Assembly (NCBI RefSeq): GCF_041053105.1
Contig: NZ_CP163444.1
Coordinates: forward strand, 7,906,501 to 7,970,500
Length of the DNA: 64,000 nt
Reading direction: 5' to 3'
From: Streptomyces sp. R44
GTDB lineage: Bacteria; Actinomycetota; Actinomycetes; Streptomycetales; Streptomycetaceae
A program made the translations under genes and the position numbers. Within the stretch, counting starts at the first letter, position 1; every line of letters starts with the position of its first letter. Below the pieces are notes generated by a model. The model made no database searches and was not told where the DNA came from. It worked only from the letters and a program-made list of their open reading frames with translations. Below, in pieces: positions 36,406-44,846 of the stretch.

Positions 36406-37203
36406 TCAGCCCGCGGGCGGGGTGAGGACCACGAAGTCGGCGTTCGACGGGTCGAGACAGACGGCGAGCCGCCCGACGCCTTCCATGTCCACCGGGCCCA
36501 TCTGCACGCTGCCGCCGCTCGCGTTGACCTTGTCGACCGTGGCGTCGCAGTCGGCGACGGCGAAGACGGGGTGCCAGTACGGCTTCCCGTGCGCGAGGGC
36601 GAGGTCCGCCTCCGCCACCTGCAGGAGACCGCCGTGCATGCGCTCCGCGGGAAGCCCCGCGGGCGTGATGAGGCTGTACGTCCCCGCGCCGCCCGGCAGT
36701 TCCATGTCGTCGAACCACCAGCCGAGGACTCCGCCGTAGAACTCCTTCGCGGCCGCCGCGTCGCTCGTGTACAGCTCGGTCCAGCTCAGGGAGACCGGCT
36801 CGTCCACCAGCTCGACCCCCTTGGTGTCGCCCGGCTGCCAGACGGCGAACTGTCCCCCCAGCGGGTCGCTGTACTGGGCCATCCGGCCCTGCTCGCCGTA
36901 GCTCTTCGGCGCCACCCGGACCGTGCCGCCCGCGCCCTCCACCGCCCGGGTCGTCTCGTCGGCGTCGGGGACGGAGTAGTAGATCATCCAGGCCGAGCGC
37001 GCGCCCGGCTCGGTCAGCCTGCCGAGTCCGGCGACGATCTTCCCGTCCGCGCGGAACATCCCGCCCTCGGCGTCCTGCCCCTCGCCCATGGGCTCGTACT
37101 CCCAGCCGAGCACGGCCCGGTAGAAGGCCGCGGCGGCCGGCACGTCGGGGGCGCCGAGGTCGAGCCAGCAGGGGGACCCCGGCACGAAGGCGGTGGTGAG
37201 CAT
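36406..37203 (-). CDS. VOC-family protein, two glyoxalase-like domains
   Basis: A 265-residue protein of two tandem VOC units (residues about 8-125 and 135-260), each with the FYRAVLGW / FYGGVLGW helix typical of actinobacterial CFP-30B-like proteins. VOC proteins bind metals and serve as dioxygenases, isomerases, or resistance proteins that bind drugs. No clear substrate can be assigned. The ATG at 37203 has AAGGGA upstream. It is divergent from a short hypothetical gene with about 110 bp between them. Confidence 0.82.
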   Translation of the reverse strand: MLTTAFVPGSPCWLDLGAPDVPAAAAFYRAVLGWEYEPMGEGQDAEGGMFRADGKIVAGLGRLTEPGARSAWMIYYSVPDADETTRAVEGAGGTVRVAPKSYGEQGRMAQYSDPLGGQFAVWQPGDTKGVELVDEPVSLSWTELYTSDAAAAKEFYGGVLGWWFDDMELPGGAGTYSLITPAGLPAERMHGGLLQVAEADLALAHGKPYWHPVFAVADCDATVDKVNASGGSVQMGPVDMEGVGRLAVCLDPSNADFVVLTPPAG

Positions 37204-37315
37204 GGCGATTCCCTTTCGCGGATCCAGTACGCCCCACCCTGGCACCGGACGCGGCCTCCCGCCCGTCGGCCGTCCCTGGGAGACTGTCCCGGTGACGCGG
37301 GGAGGACGTGACGAC

Positions 37316-37636
37316 GTGACGACGAGGATGGCCGTGCTCTTCGAGCCCGAGCCGGGCACCTGGGGCCTGCGGGGCGACCCGTACGTCTGGCGTGCCCTGC
37401 GCGACCACCTGGCCGGGACGGACGTCCCGCCGTCGGTCCTCGCCGTCGACGCCCTGCTGCGGGCGGCGTTCGGCGAGGTCGTCGGCGTCGACCTCGCGTC
37501 CGCCGAGTCCTCGGTCGTCCACCGGAAGCGGTTCGCGCACGGCGGGATGTCCAGCGGCATGGTCCACCTCGACACCTGGCGCGAGCGGCTCCTGCCGCTG
37601 CTCGTCCAGCGGGCCGAGGCGCTGCTCGGCGCCTGA
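37316..37636 (+). CDS. Conserved actinobacterial hypothetical protein
   Basis: A 106-residue soluble protein (MAVLFEPEPGTWGLRGDPYVWRALRDHL near the start) that resembles a small family seen in Streptomyces without known function. It has one central helix pair and a conserved-looking MVHLDTWRERLLPLL end. The start is uncertain: the GTG at 37316 has GGAGG 10 bp upstream; GTG 37292 and ATG 37328 are alternatives. Confidence 0.6.
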   Translation: MTTRMAVLFEPEPGTWGLRGDPYVWRALRDHLAGTDVPPSVLAVDALLRAAFGEVVGVDLASAESSVVHRKRFAHGGMSSGMVHLDTWRERLLPLLVQRAEALLGA

Positions 37637-37653
37637 CCGCCGCCCACCGGCGG
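37637..37653 (+). terminator. Small hairpin after hypothetical gene
   Basis: CCGCCG-N5-CGGCGG directly follows the stop codon. It is short but fully paired and could end the preceding transcript. Confidence 0.35.
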
Positions 37654-37693
37654 GACGCCACGGCACGGCGCCGCCCATTTCATCCGCCGTACA

Positions 37694-37722
37694 TGGAACC
37701 GCGGCCCGCTTCCCCCTACTGT
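37694..37722 (+). promoter_or_regulatory. Possible promoter of sulfatase leader transcript
   Basis: TGGAAC and TACTGT are separated by 17 bp, with the -10-like element ending 7 bp before the ATG of the leader peptide. This would give a leaderless mRNA. The -35 element is weak. Confidence 0.4.
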
Positions 37723-37729
37723 CGTGAGC

Positions 37730-37816
37730 ATGGCAGCAGGAACTCTCACTGCGCGCCGCCACGTCGACCAGGGACACATGGCGAGCGCCCTGTGTACGGT
37801 CGCCCCGGCGCGCTGA
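37730..37816 (+). CDS. Putative leader peptide upstream of sulfatase gene
   Basis: A 28-codon ORF encoding MAAGTLTARRHVDQGHMASALC and six more residues; the informative parts are LTARRHVD and ASALC. It fits the actinobacterial putative-leader-peptide pattern, a short peptide with R-x-H-(I/V)-D and a Cys near the end, found upstream of sulfur-metabolism genes and thought to sense cysteine through ribosome stalling. It lacks a ribosome site and may be leaderless. The sulfatase gene begins 147 bp downstream on the same strand, so cysteine- or sulfur-dependent control of the sulfatase is a reasonable inference. Confidence 0.65.
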   Translation: MAAGTLTARRHVDQGHMASALCTVAPAR

Positions 37817-37963
37817 CCGCGCCCCCTTCCCCCCCACGGGATCCCCACCTGGCGCCCCGCCTGACTCCCGTCTCTTCCCCTTCCGCACCACGGCCGACGG
37901 CACCTCGTGCGCCGTCCGTCCGTGGCGCCCCCCTGCGCCCACGCACCCGGAGGAATGGACATC

Positions 37964-39367
37964 ATGAGCGAGAACCGACGACCGCAGGTCAGCCGGAGAG
38001 GCTTCCTCGGCGGCGCCGCCGCCGTCGCGGCCGCGACCGCCGTACCCGGCGTCGCACAGGTCGCCGCGGCCGGCCCCGCCGCTGCCGCCACCCGGCCGAA
38101 CATCCTGCTGATCGTCACCGACGACCAGCCCAAGCACACCGAATGGGCGCTCCCCAAGACCGTCGCCTGGCTCGCCGACCAGGGCGTGAAGTTCACCAAC
38201 GGCCACGTCACCACACCGCTCTGCGCACCCTCGCGCTCCAGCGTGTTCTCCGGCCGTCACGCGCACCACCACGGCGTACGCAACAACAAGGCCTCGTACG
38301 CGCTCGACCAGAGCACCACCGTGCAGAAGTACCTCAAGCAGGCGGGCTACCGCACCGGCCTGTTCGGCAAGTACCTCAACTCCTGGACGCTGGCGGACAA
38401 TCCGCCGCACTTCGAGGAGTTCGCCCTCCTCCAGCCCGGCTACGTCGACGCCCAGTGGAACGTCAACGGCACCGTCCAGACGATCAACGGCTACACCACC
38501 ACCATCGTCAAGAACCGCACGCTGAACTTCCTCGACAAGGCGGCCACCGACACCCGGCCCTGGTTCGCCTACGTCACGCCCTACGCGTCCCACGGCCCCC
38601 GCACCCCCGAGGCCAAGTACGCCGGCACCCCCGTGCCCGACTGGAACGGCCGCCCCTCCGTCCCCGAGAACGACCGCAGCGACAAGCCGGGCTACATCAA
38701 GAACGCCACCGGCACCCTCGCCGACGGCCAGACCATCCGCGCCGAGCAGCTGCGCACCCTGCTCTCCGTCGACGACGCCGTGCAGGCCTTCAAGGACAAG
38801 CTCCAGGCCCTGGGCCAGCTCGACAACACCCTCGTCATCTACATCGGCGACAACGGCTTCAGCTGGGGCGACCACGGCTGGACCGCGAAGTCGGTGCCCT
38901 ACCGCCCGGCGCACGAGGTGCCGTTCTACCTCTCCTGGCCGGCCGGCGGACTGGGCGCGGGCACCCAGGACAACCGCATCGTCGCGAACATCGACATCGC
39001 GCCGACCATCCTCGACGCCGCCGGCATCACCCCGGGCGCCCCGCAGGACGGCCGCTCACTGCTCTCCGGCTACAGCCGCGACCACCTCCTCGTGGAGTGG
39101 TGGAAGCAGGGCACCGGCACCGGCGGCGCGCCGACCTGGTCCTCGTACGTGGCGAAGGACAAGCAGTACACCGAGTACTACGACCTGACGACCGACGTGA
39201 ACGGCACGGTGTCCGGCACCGGCCAGGTGAAGTTCCGCGAGTACTACGACCTGGTCGACGACCCCTACCAGCTGACCAACAAGCTGTACCAGGCCACCCC
39301 GGCCGACGAGCAGGCCCTCGGCATCCCGGCCCTGGCCGCCCAGCTCGCCGCCGACCGAGCGGCCTGA
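37964..39367 (+). CDS. Tat-exported sulfatase
   Basis: A 467-residue exported sulfatase. The Tat signal RRGFLGG is followed by an Ala-rich hydrophobic segment (cleavage near residue 42). The sulfatase signature CAPSRSSVFSG has the Cys87 that is converted to formylglycine, preceded by metal ligands in LIVTDDQ; GDNGFSWGDHGW supplies further metal-binding residues. It would release sulfate from an organic sulfate outside the membrane. I prefer the ATG at 37964, 9 bp after GGAGGA, to the ATG at 37955 which touches it. A putative Cys-sensing leader peptide lies upstream and a strong terminator follows. Confidence 0.9.
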   Translation: MSENRRPQVSRRGFLGGAAAVAAATAVPGVAQVAAAGPAAAATRPNILLIVTDDQPKHTEWALPKTVAWLADQGVKFTNGHVTTPLCAPSRSSVFSGRHAHHHGVRNNKASYALDQSTTVQKYLKQAGYRTGLFGKYLNSWTLADNPPHFEEFALLQPGYVDAQWNVNGTVQTINGYTTTIVKNRTLNFLDKAATDTRPWFAYVTPYASHGPRTPEAKYAGTPVPDWNGRPSVPENDRSDKPGYIKNATGTLADGQTIRAEQLRTLLSVDDAVQAFKDKLQALGQLDNTLVIYIGDNGFSWGDHGWTAKSVPYRPAHEVPFYLSWPAGGLGAGTQDNRIVANIDIAPTILDAAGITPGAPQDGRSLLSGYSRDHLLVEWWKQGTGTGGAPTWSSYVAKDKQYTEYYDLTTDVNGTVSGTGQVKFREYYDLVDDPYQLTNKLYQATPADEQALGIPALAAQLAADRAA

Positions 39368-39373
39368 CCCACG

Positions 39374-39410
39374 GCCCCGGCACCCCTCCGCGCCACGGGG
39401 GTGCCGGGGC
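39374..39410. terminator. Bidirectional terminator
   Basis: A perfect 13-bp stem (GCCCCGGCACCCC / GGGGTGCCGGGGC) with an 11-nt loop occupies the whole space between the convergent sulfatase and LysR genes. Confidence 0.75.
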
Positions 39411-40328
39411 TCAGCCGTCCCGGCCGAGCAGCAGGTCCCGCACACAGCCGCGCAACCAGGCGTGCGCCGGATCGGCGTCGTGCCGCGGATGCCAGGCGAG
39501 ACCGACCGGCAGCGGCGGCAGGTCGAGCGGGACCTCGAAGGTGACCAGCCCGAGGGACTCGGCCAAGGAGCGGCTCCGCTCGCTGATCAGGCCGACGAGG
39601 TCGGTGTCGCGCAGGACGAACAGCGACGCCGGGTACGTGCCGACGCTCGCGACCACCCGCCGCCGCAGCCCGTGCTCGGCCAGAGCGGTGTCGATCGGGC
39701 CGTGCAGCCGCCCCCGGCGGGACGTCACCAGATGGTCCACCTCCGCGAACCTCCGGCGCGTCAGGCGCCCCCGGAGGAGCGGATGCCCCGCCCGGACGAC
39801 CGCGAGCATGCGGTCGTCCAGGACGTGCTCGGTGCGCACCTCGGGATGAACCGTGTCGATGACACCGATCTCCAGGTCGGCGACGCCCTCCCGCAGCGTC
39901 GGCGCGTCGATGTGACTCTCGTTCAGGAACCGCAGCCGCACCCGCGGAGCCTCCCGCCCGGCGCGCGCGAGCAGGGCCGGACCGAGCAGGGCGGGATGGG
40001 AATCCTGACCGAGCACCGTGAACGTCCGCGCGACGGCCCGGAGATCGGTGGGACCCGAGGCCGCGAACAGCGCCCGCGCCCGCTCCACGACCGCGCCGAC
40101 CTCGGCCCGTACGGACAGCGCGTACGGCGTCGGCACCATCGCGCGCCCCGCACGCACGAGGATCGGATCGCCGAGCGCCTTCCTGATCCGGCCGAGGGTA
40201 CGGCTGGTGGCGGGCTCGGACAGATGCAGCCGCCGGGCCGCTCCCCGCACGCTCTGTTCCTCCAGAAGGACGTCGAGGGCGACGAGAAGATTGAGGTCGA
40301 GACCGGTCGGGTCCGCCGATTGCGTCAT
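39411..40328 (-). CDS. LysR-family transcriptional regulator
   Basis: A 305-residue LysR regulator. The N-terminal winged helix (LDLNLLVALDVLLEEQSVRGAARRL, then LSEPATSRTLGRIRKALGD) is followed by a type 2 periplasmic-binding-like effector domain from residue 95. It is divergent from an MFS exporter gene, the usual arrangement for a LysR regulator of drug export. A T-N11-A element lies in the 98 bp between the two genes. The ATG at 40328 is chosen; a GTG two codons upstream is possible. Confidence 0.87.
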   Translation of the reverse strand: MTQSADPTGLDLNLLVALDVLLEEQSVRGAARRLHLSEPATSRTLGRIRKALGDPILVRAGRAMVPTPYALSVRAEVGAVVERARALFAASGPTDLRAVARTFTVLGQDSHPALLGPALLARAGREAPRVRLRFLNESHIDAPTLREGVADLEIGVIDTVHPEVRTEHVLDDRMLAVVRAGHPLLRGRLTRRRFAEVDHLVTSRRGRLHGPIDTALAEHGLRRRVVASVGTYPASLFVLRDTDLVGLISERSRSLAESLGLVTFEVPLDLPPLPVGLAWHPRHDADPAHAWLRGCVRDLLLGRDG

Positions 40329-40342
40329 ACGCACTCATCCCT

Positions 40343-40355
40343 TGCGAAAGATGCA
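40343..40355. promoter_or_regulatory. LysR-box candidate
   Basis: TGCGAAAGATGCA fits T-N11-A with inverted TGC/GCA ends and sits between the divergent LysR and exporter genes, where autoregulated LysR proteins usually bind. Confidence 0.45.
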
Positions 40356-40426
40356 CTGGAAGTAATCCACGGGCCGAGCCTACGGTGGGCGCACATCCCC
40401 TCACCACGACGCTCCCCGGAGGAGCC

Positions 40427-41863
40427 ATGTCCTCGCCTGCCCTCTCGACGCCACCCGCCGCCCCGGCCGACACCGCGCCGAGCCCGCTGAAGCGGTCGAC
40501 CCTGCTCGCCCTGTGCGCCTGCGTCCTCGTCGCCCAGAGCATGGTCGCCGCCATCAACCTCCTCATCCCCCAACTCGCCGCCTCGGCCCTGCATCCGACC
40601 TCCACCGAGCTGCTGTGGACGGTCGACGCGTACGTCATCGTCTTCGCCGGACTGCTCATCCCCGCCGGAGCGCTCGGTGACCGCCGGGGCCGCAAGGGCG
40701 TCCTGCTCGCCGGACTCGCGCTCTTCGCCGCCGGGGCCACGCTCAGCGCCCTGGCCACGTCGCCCGCCCTGCTGATCGCGGGCCGAGGGGTGTCCGGCGC
40801 CGGAGCCGCCTGCATCATGCCCGCGACCATGTCGATCCTCGTCCAGCTCGCCGGACCCGAACGCCGGGCCCGGGCGCTCGCCTCCTGGACCCTCGCCGTC
40901 GGCCTGGGCGGCCTCGCGGGGAACGTCGGCGGGGGAGCCGCCGGCCAGTTCCTCACCTGGCGGGCCCTGTTCTGGGTGATGGTCCCCCTGGGCGCACTGC
41001 TCGCCCTGACCGTCGCGGTCGCCGTGCCGCGCACCGAGCGCTCCCCGCACGGACGCCCCGACCCCCGGGGCACCCTGCTGCTCGTCGCGGCCCTGGTCGC
41101 CCTCCTCGCGGGCATCATCGAAGGCCCGGTGTACGGCTGGACCTCACCCCGCATCCTCGCCTTCTTCGCCGTGGGTGCGGCACTGACCGCCCTGTTCACC
41201 CGGTACGCGCTCCGCTCGCGGGCCGCCCTGTTCGACCCGCGGGTCTTCCGCTCCGGACAGCTGCGCGCCGCCGTCCTCGGCACGGCCACCGGCTTCTTCG
41301 GCCTCTTCTCGCTCTTCTACGCCAACTCGCAGTACCTCCAGTACGTCAAGGGGTACGGCCCCGCCGTCACCGGCCTCGCCATCGTCCCGCTCACGATTGG
41401 CATGGCCCTCTTCCCCAAGGTCGCGACCCGCTGGCAGGCCGCCTCGGGACCGCGCCCCACCGTCACCACCGGGCTGGCCCTGATCGGCGCCGGGCTCCTG
41501 GGAGCCTCCACCGCCGGCGCGGCCACACCGTACGCGCTGTACGCCTGCTGGCTCCTCGTCATCTCGGCGGGCACCGGCCTGTGCATGCCCGCCCTGACGG
41601 TCGGCGTCGTCACCGCCCTCCCCGCCCACCAGGCGGGTCTCGGCTCCGGCCTCGGCACCTCGGCCCGTGAGATGGGCGCCGCCCTCGGCGTGGCCGTCAC
41701 CGGCACCGTGCTCGCCGTCCACGAGGCCGACGCCCGCGCGGGCTCCTTCGCCGACGCGATGAGCCCGGCGCTGCGCACGGTGGGCGCGGTCGTCCTGGTC
41801 GCCACGGTCCTGGTGACCCTCGGCTACCGGACCCGGCCCGGCGCGACCGCGCCCACCGGCTGA
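40427..41863 (+). CDS. MFS drug exporter, DHA2 (14-TMS) family
   Basis: A 478-residue membrane protein with about 14 hydrophobic segments. Motif A is GALGDRRGRKGVLL after segment 2, and the LDxTVVNVALP-like segment is replaced by MVAAINLLIPQLAAS. The C-terminal GSGLGTSAREMGAALGVAVTG is typical of QacA/EmrB-type multidrug/H+ antiporters. GGAGGAG lies immediately upstream of the ATG at 40427. Regulation by the divergent LysR protein is likely from the arrangement; the drug is unknown. Confidence 0.87.
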   Translation: MSSPALSTPPAAPADTAPSPLKRSTLLALCACVLVAQSMVAAINLLIPQLAASALHPTSTELLWTVDAYVIVFAGLLIPAGALGDRRGRKGVLLAGLALFAAGATLSALATSPALLIAGRGVSGAGAACIMPATMSILVQLAGPERRARALASWTLAVGLGGLAGNVGGGAAGQFLTWRALFWVMVPLGALLALTVAVAVPRTERSPHGRPDPRGTLLLVAALVALLAGIIEGPVYGWTSPRILAFFAVGAALTALFTRYALRSRAALFDPRVFRSGQLRAAVLGTATGFFGLFSLFYANSQYLQYVKGYGPAVTGLAIVPLTIGMALFPKVATRWQAASGPRPTVTTGLALIGAGLLGASTAGAATPYALYACWLLVISAGTGLCMPALTVGVVTALPAHQAGLGSGLGTSAREMGAALGVAVTGTVLAVHEADARAGSFADAMSPALRTVGAVVLVATVLVTLGYRTRPGATAPTG

Positions 41864-42076
41864 CGGGACGCCACCCCGGGCCGTCCACCACGCGCGCGCG
41901 TGTGAGCCGGATGGCGCAGGCGGCGCGCGGCGGAGCCCGTACCGCGAGAAGGTGGCCGGATCCTGGGACAGGACGGCCTGGTGGCCGACGAGCGCCCGTA
42001 CGGCCGGTCCTCCGGCCGCATCCGGGCCCGTGCCCACCGTCCGCCGTGCCCGGTCCCGCAACCGAGGAGGTAGCGC

Positions 42077-43342
42077 ATGCCCCGACGTGTTCCCGCCGCG
42101 TACGCCGGGCGGAATTCCACGAGCTCCGCCCGTGGCCGCACCGGACGCCGCCCCGGGCGCCGATTCCGCACGGCGGCCGCCGGGGCGGTCGTGGCGGCCG
42201 CCGTCCTGGCCGGCGCCGCGACGGCACCGGCCACGGCCGTCCCGTACGACGGCGGTCACGGAGACCCGGCACTGCGGAAGGCCCTCGCCGACCTGGTGGG
42301 AGCGCCGGGCGGCCCGCCCGGCGCGATCGCGGTCCTCACCCGGGACGGCGTACGGCAGGTCTACCGGGCCGGCACGGCCGAGGTGGGCACGGGACGCCCG
42401 CCCCGGCCCGACGACCACATGCGCATCGCCAGCGTGGCCAAGGCCTTCAGTGGCGCCGTCGCGCTGAGCCTCGTGGACCGGCGGGCCCTGGACCTGGACG
42501 ACACCATCGGCCGGCGCCTGCCCCACCTGCCCGCCGACTGGCACGCGGTGACCCTGCGCCAGCTCCTCCAGCACACCAGCGGACTCCCGGACTTCAGCAA
42601 GAGCAAGGCCTTCCAGGACATCGTCCGCGCCGACCCCCGCCACCACTTCGACTCCCGCCGCCTCCTCGACTTCGTGGCCGACCAGCCGCTCCTCTTCCCG
42701 CCGGGCAGCCGCTACGCCTACTCCAACTCGGACAACATCGCCGTCGCCCTCATGGCCGAACAGGCCACCGGCCGACCGTACGAGTCGCTCCTGAAGCACC
42801 TCGTGTACCGCCCGCTCGACCTCACGGAGACCAGCCTCCCCCAGGGCTACCGCCTGCCCCGGCCCTTCCTGCACGGCTACTTCACCGCCCCGGGCGAGCC
42901 GCCCGAGGACGTGAGCGAGGCGGTCAGCGCCTCCGGCGCCTGGGCCTCCGGCGGCATCGTCTCCACCCCCGCCGACCTCAGCAGGTTCATCGGCGGCTAC
43001 GCCGGACCGGAGCTGCTCACGCCCATGACCCGTCAGGCCCAGCAGGACTTCCTCCCCGGCGGTGCCTCGGAACCGGCCGGACCCGGCGCCAACGCGGCCG
43101 GTCTCGGGCTCTTCCGCTACACCACCCGCTGCGGCACGGTCCTCGGCCACACCGGCAACACCCCCGGCTACACGCAGTTCGCCGCGTCGACGCGGGACGG
43201 CCGACGCACGGTGACGGTCTCCGTCACCAGCCAGGTCACGACGAACCCGGCCCTGCTGACCCGACTGCGCGCCGTCGAGGAGCAGTTCGTCTGCGCCCTG
43301 CTGAACGACCGGGGCCCGGGGGCCTGGGTGCCCCGACCCTAG
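42077..43342 (+). CDS. Secreted serine beta-lactamase-like hydrolase (DD-peptidase family)
   Basis: A 421-residue exported protein of the class C beta-lactamase / D-alanyl-D-alanine carboxypeptidase family. The N-terminus is a long Arg-rich signal sequence followed by a hydrophobic stretch ending AGAATAPATA. The catalytic SxxK is SVAK (residues about 119-122), the second motif is YSN, and the third appears as HTGNTPG in place of KTG. It acts on D-Ala peptides or esters outside the cell; the physiological substrate is unknown. GAGGAGG precedes the ATG. The stop codon TAG lies at the edge of an unusual 100-bp inverted-repeat element. Confidence 0.85.
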   Translation: MPRRVPAAYAGRNSTSSARGRTGRRPGRRFRTAAAGAVVAAAVLAGAATAPATAVPYDGGHGDPALRKALADLVGAPGGPPGAIAVLTRDGVRQVYRAGTAEVGTGRPPRPDDHMRIASVAKAFSGAVALSLVDRRALDLDDTIGRRLPHLPADWHAVTLRQLLQHTSGLPDFSKSKAFQDIVRADPRHHFDSRRLLDFVADQPLLFPPGSRYAYSNSDNIAVALMAEQATGRPYESLLKHLVYRPLDLTETSLPQGYRLPRPFLHGYFTAPGEPPEDVSEAVSASGAWASGGIVSTPADLSRFIGGYAGPELLTPMTRQAQQDFLPGGASEPAGPGANAAGLGLFRYTTRCGTVLGHTGNTPGYTQFAASTRDGRRTVTVSVTSQVTTNPALLTRLRAVEEQFVCALLNDRGPGAWVPRP

Positions 43343-43441
43343 GCTTGTCCGGAAAGTCCCGCCTGGGCCGCGACGCCTGGCACGTCCCGGGCGCCGCGGC
43401 CCCTGCCCTCCGGGCAGACGGCGCTGCTTTCCGGACAGGCC
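43342..43441. repeat. 100-bp inverted-repeat element with two internal hairpins
   Basis: Outer arms GGCTTGTCCGGAAAG and CTTTCCGGACAGGCC pair over 15 bp with one G-T. Inside are an 8-bp stem (GGGCCGCG at 43365, CGCGGCCC at 43395) and a CTGCCC/GGGCAG hairpin, so the whole could fold as a three-way structure. It starts at the last base of the preceding gene and lies between convergent genes. The outer arms look like transposon ends, so it may be a small non-autonomous element, or else a structured terminator or RNA. Confidence 0.6.
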
Positions 43442-43472
43442 CACGTACTGCAGCGGCCTTTGCCGGGTGCGT

Positions 43473-43506
43473 GAAAGGGCCCCCGCCCGGAGGCGAAGGC
43501 CCTTTC
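43473..43506 (-). terminator. Hairpin after FG-GAP protein gene
   Basis: GAAAGGGCC and GGCCCTTTC form a perfect 9-bp stem with a 16-nt loop, 5 bp beyond the stop of the minus-strand gene. Confidence 0.65.
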
Positions 43507-43511
43507 GAGGC

Positions 43512-44696
43512 TCAGAAGGCGCCGTTCAGGTCCCGCCAGTCGCCGCCGCCGAGCCAGTCGCCGGCTCCGAGGCCGCCGCTGCCCGTACCCGCGTACCGGT
43601 ACAGCATGCCGTCCTCGGCCTTCGTCGCGATGAGGTCCGGTCGGCCGTCGCCCGACCAGTCGCCGTTGGCGATGATCGCCGGCATGCCGTTCCAGCCGCC
43701 GCTACCGACCAGCACACGCGAACCGAGCGCGCCGGCCCTGCCCGGGTAGAGCCAGAGCTTGCCGGTCGACGCCTCGCGGGCGTAGAGGTCGGCCCGGCCG
43801 TCGCCGTTCATGTCACCGACGCCCGCCAGGGCGTTCATGCCGTTCCAGCCGCCGTTGCCGAGCAGCTTGCGTGCGCCCAGGGTGCCCGGGGAGGTGCCCG
43901 GGTACAGCCACAGCCTGCCGGTGGACTTCTCCACCGCGAGCAGGTCGGCCCGCGCGTCGCCGGTCAGGTCGCCGAACGCGGCGATCCGGCTCATGCCGTT
44001 CCAGCCGCCGGCGCCGATCAGCCTGCGCGTGCCGAGGCCGCCGGTCCCGGTGCCGGGGTAGAGCCACAGTCTGCCGGTGGACGCCTCGCGGACGATCACG
44101 TCCTCGCGGTTGTCCCGGCTGAAGTCGCCGTGCCGGACCATGGCGTCGAAGGCGTTCCAGCCGCCCGTGCCGACCAGACGGCCATTGCCGTCACCGGGCA
44201 GGAACCACAGGCGTCCGACCAGGTCACGGACGAGGACGTCCGCCCTCCGGTCGCCGTTCATGTCGCCGAAGCCCGCGGCCGTGGGCGAGGTCTCCGTGAG
44301 CCAGTAGGGGTACGCGGGTCCCTCGCACTCCCGGATCGTGCGGACGATCTTCACCGAACTGACGGACCTGCTGGCGATGCTGGTGGTGTAGCCGTCGTTC
44401 CCGTACCGCCCGGCACCGTCCACGTAGTTCGGCTCGTTGAAGGTGCAGGCGAAACCCGGCGTGCGGTTGATGATCAGGCGGAACTTGTTGTCCCACGTGC
44501 CCAGTGTCGCCTTGCTCGACTGCGTCTTGAACATCGAGCCCGTGCTGTCGGTGTTCGCCCACGCACAGAAGTACCCCGTGGGGCAGTCGCTCACCGCCGC
44601 CTGTGCGGGCGCGGCGCCCGCGCCGAGCAGGCCGAGCGAAGTGAGTCCCAGCGCGCCGGCCGAGGCGGCCAGACGCCGGAACAGGGGTGTACGCAT
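43512..44696 (-). CDS. Secreted peptidase-inhibitor I36 / FG-GAP repeat protein
   Basis: A 394-residue exported protein. The signal peptide (LAASAGALGLTSLGLLGAG) is cleaved near residue 30. Residues about 32-95 form an I36-type inhibitor-like domain with paired Cys (DCPTGYFCAW, FACTFNEPNY). The C-terminal 270 residues are five FG-GAP/VCBS-type repeats with a recurring ADLL-x-GRLWLYPGTG pattern and Asp-rich calcium sites (GDMNGDGRAD). Such repeats build a beta-propeller that binds cell-surface ligands. Fusion of an I36 domain to a propeller is found in Streptomyces. GGGAGGG precedes the ATG. A start upstream at 44825 is not supported. Confidence 0.82.
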   Translation of the reverse strand: MRTPLFRRLAASAGALGLTSLGLLGAGAAPAQAAVSDCPTGYFCAWANTDSTGSMFKTQSSKATLGTWDNKFRLIINRTPGFACTFNEPNYVDGAGRYGNDGYTTSIASRSVSSVKIVRTIRECEGPAYPYWLTETSPTAAGFGDMNGDRRADVLVRDLVGRLWFLPGDGNGRLVGTGGWNAFDAMVRHGDFSRDNREDVIVREASTGRLWLYPGTGTGGLGTRRLIGAGGWNGMSRIAAFGDLTGDARADLLAVEKSTGRLWLYPGTSPGTLGARKLLGNGGWNGMNALAGVGDMNGDGRADLYAREASTGKLWLYPGRAGALGSRVLVGSGGWNGMPAIIANGDWSGDGRPDLIATKAEDGMLYRYAGTGSGGLGAGDWLGGGDWRDLNGAF

Positions 44697-44790
44697 GAAT
44701 TCCCTCCCTGATGTGACGCGTGCGTGATTCAACGCGCCACAGCAAGGACCGTATCCGCATGCCTCCGCCCCGCTGCCACGTGGTTCCACC

Positions 44791-44820
44791 GGCCCTCCCA
44801 GGCCCTCGCAGGCCCTCGCA
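44791..44820. repeat. Tandem 10-bp repeat
   Basis: Three decamers (GGCCCTCCCA, then GGCCCTCGCA twice) lie upstream of the FG-GAP gene and just past the end of the facing methyltransferase gene. Probably replication slippage. Confidence 0.5.
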
Positions 44821-44846
44821 GGCACTACGAGAGGCGGGGGAGCGGC

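Noticed and set aside
43342..43441. Insertion sequence
   Set aside because: Only 100 bp long with no transposase ORF and no visible target-site duplication; kept as an inverted-repeat element only.
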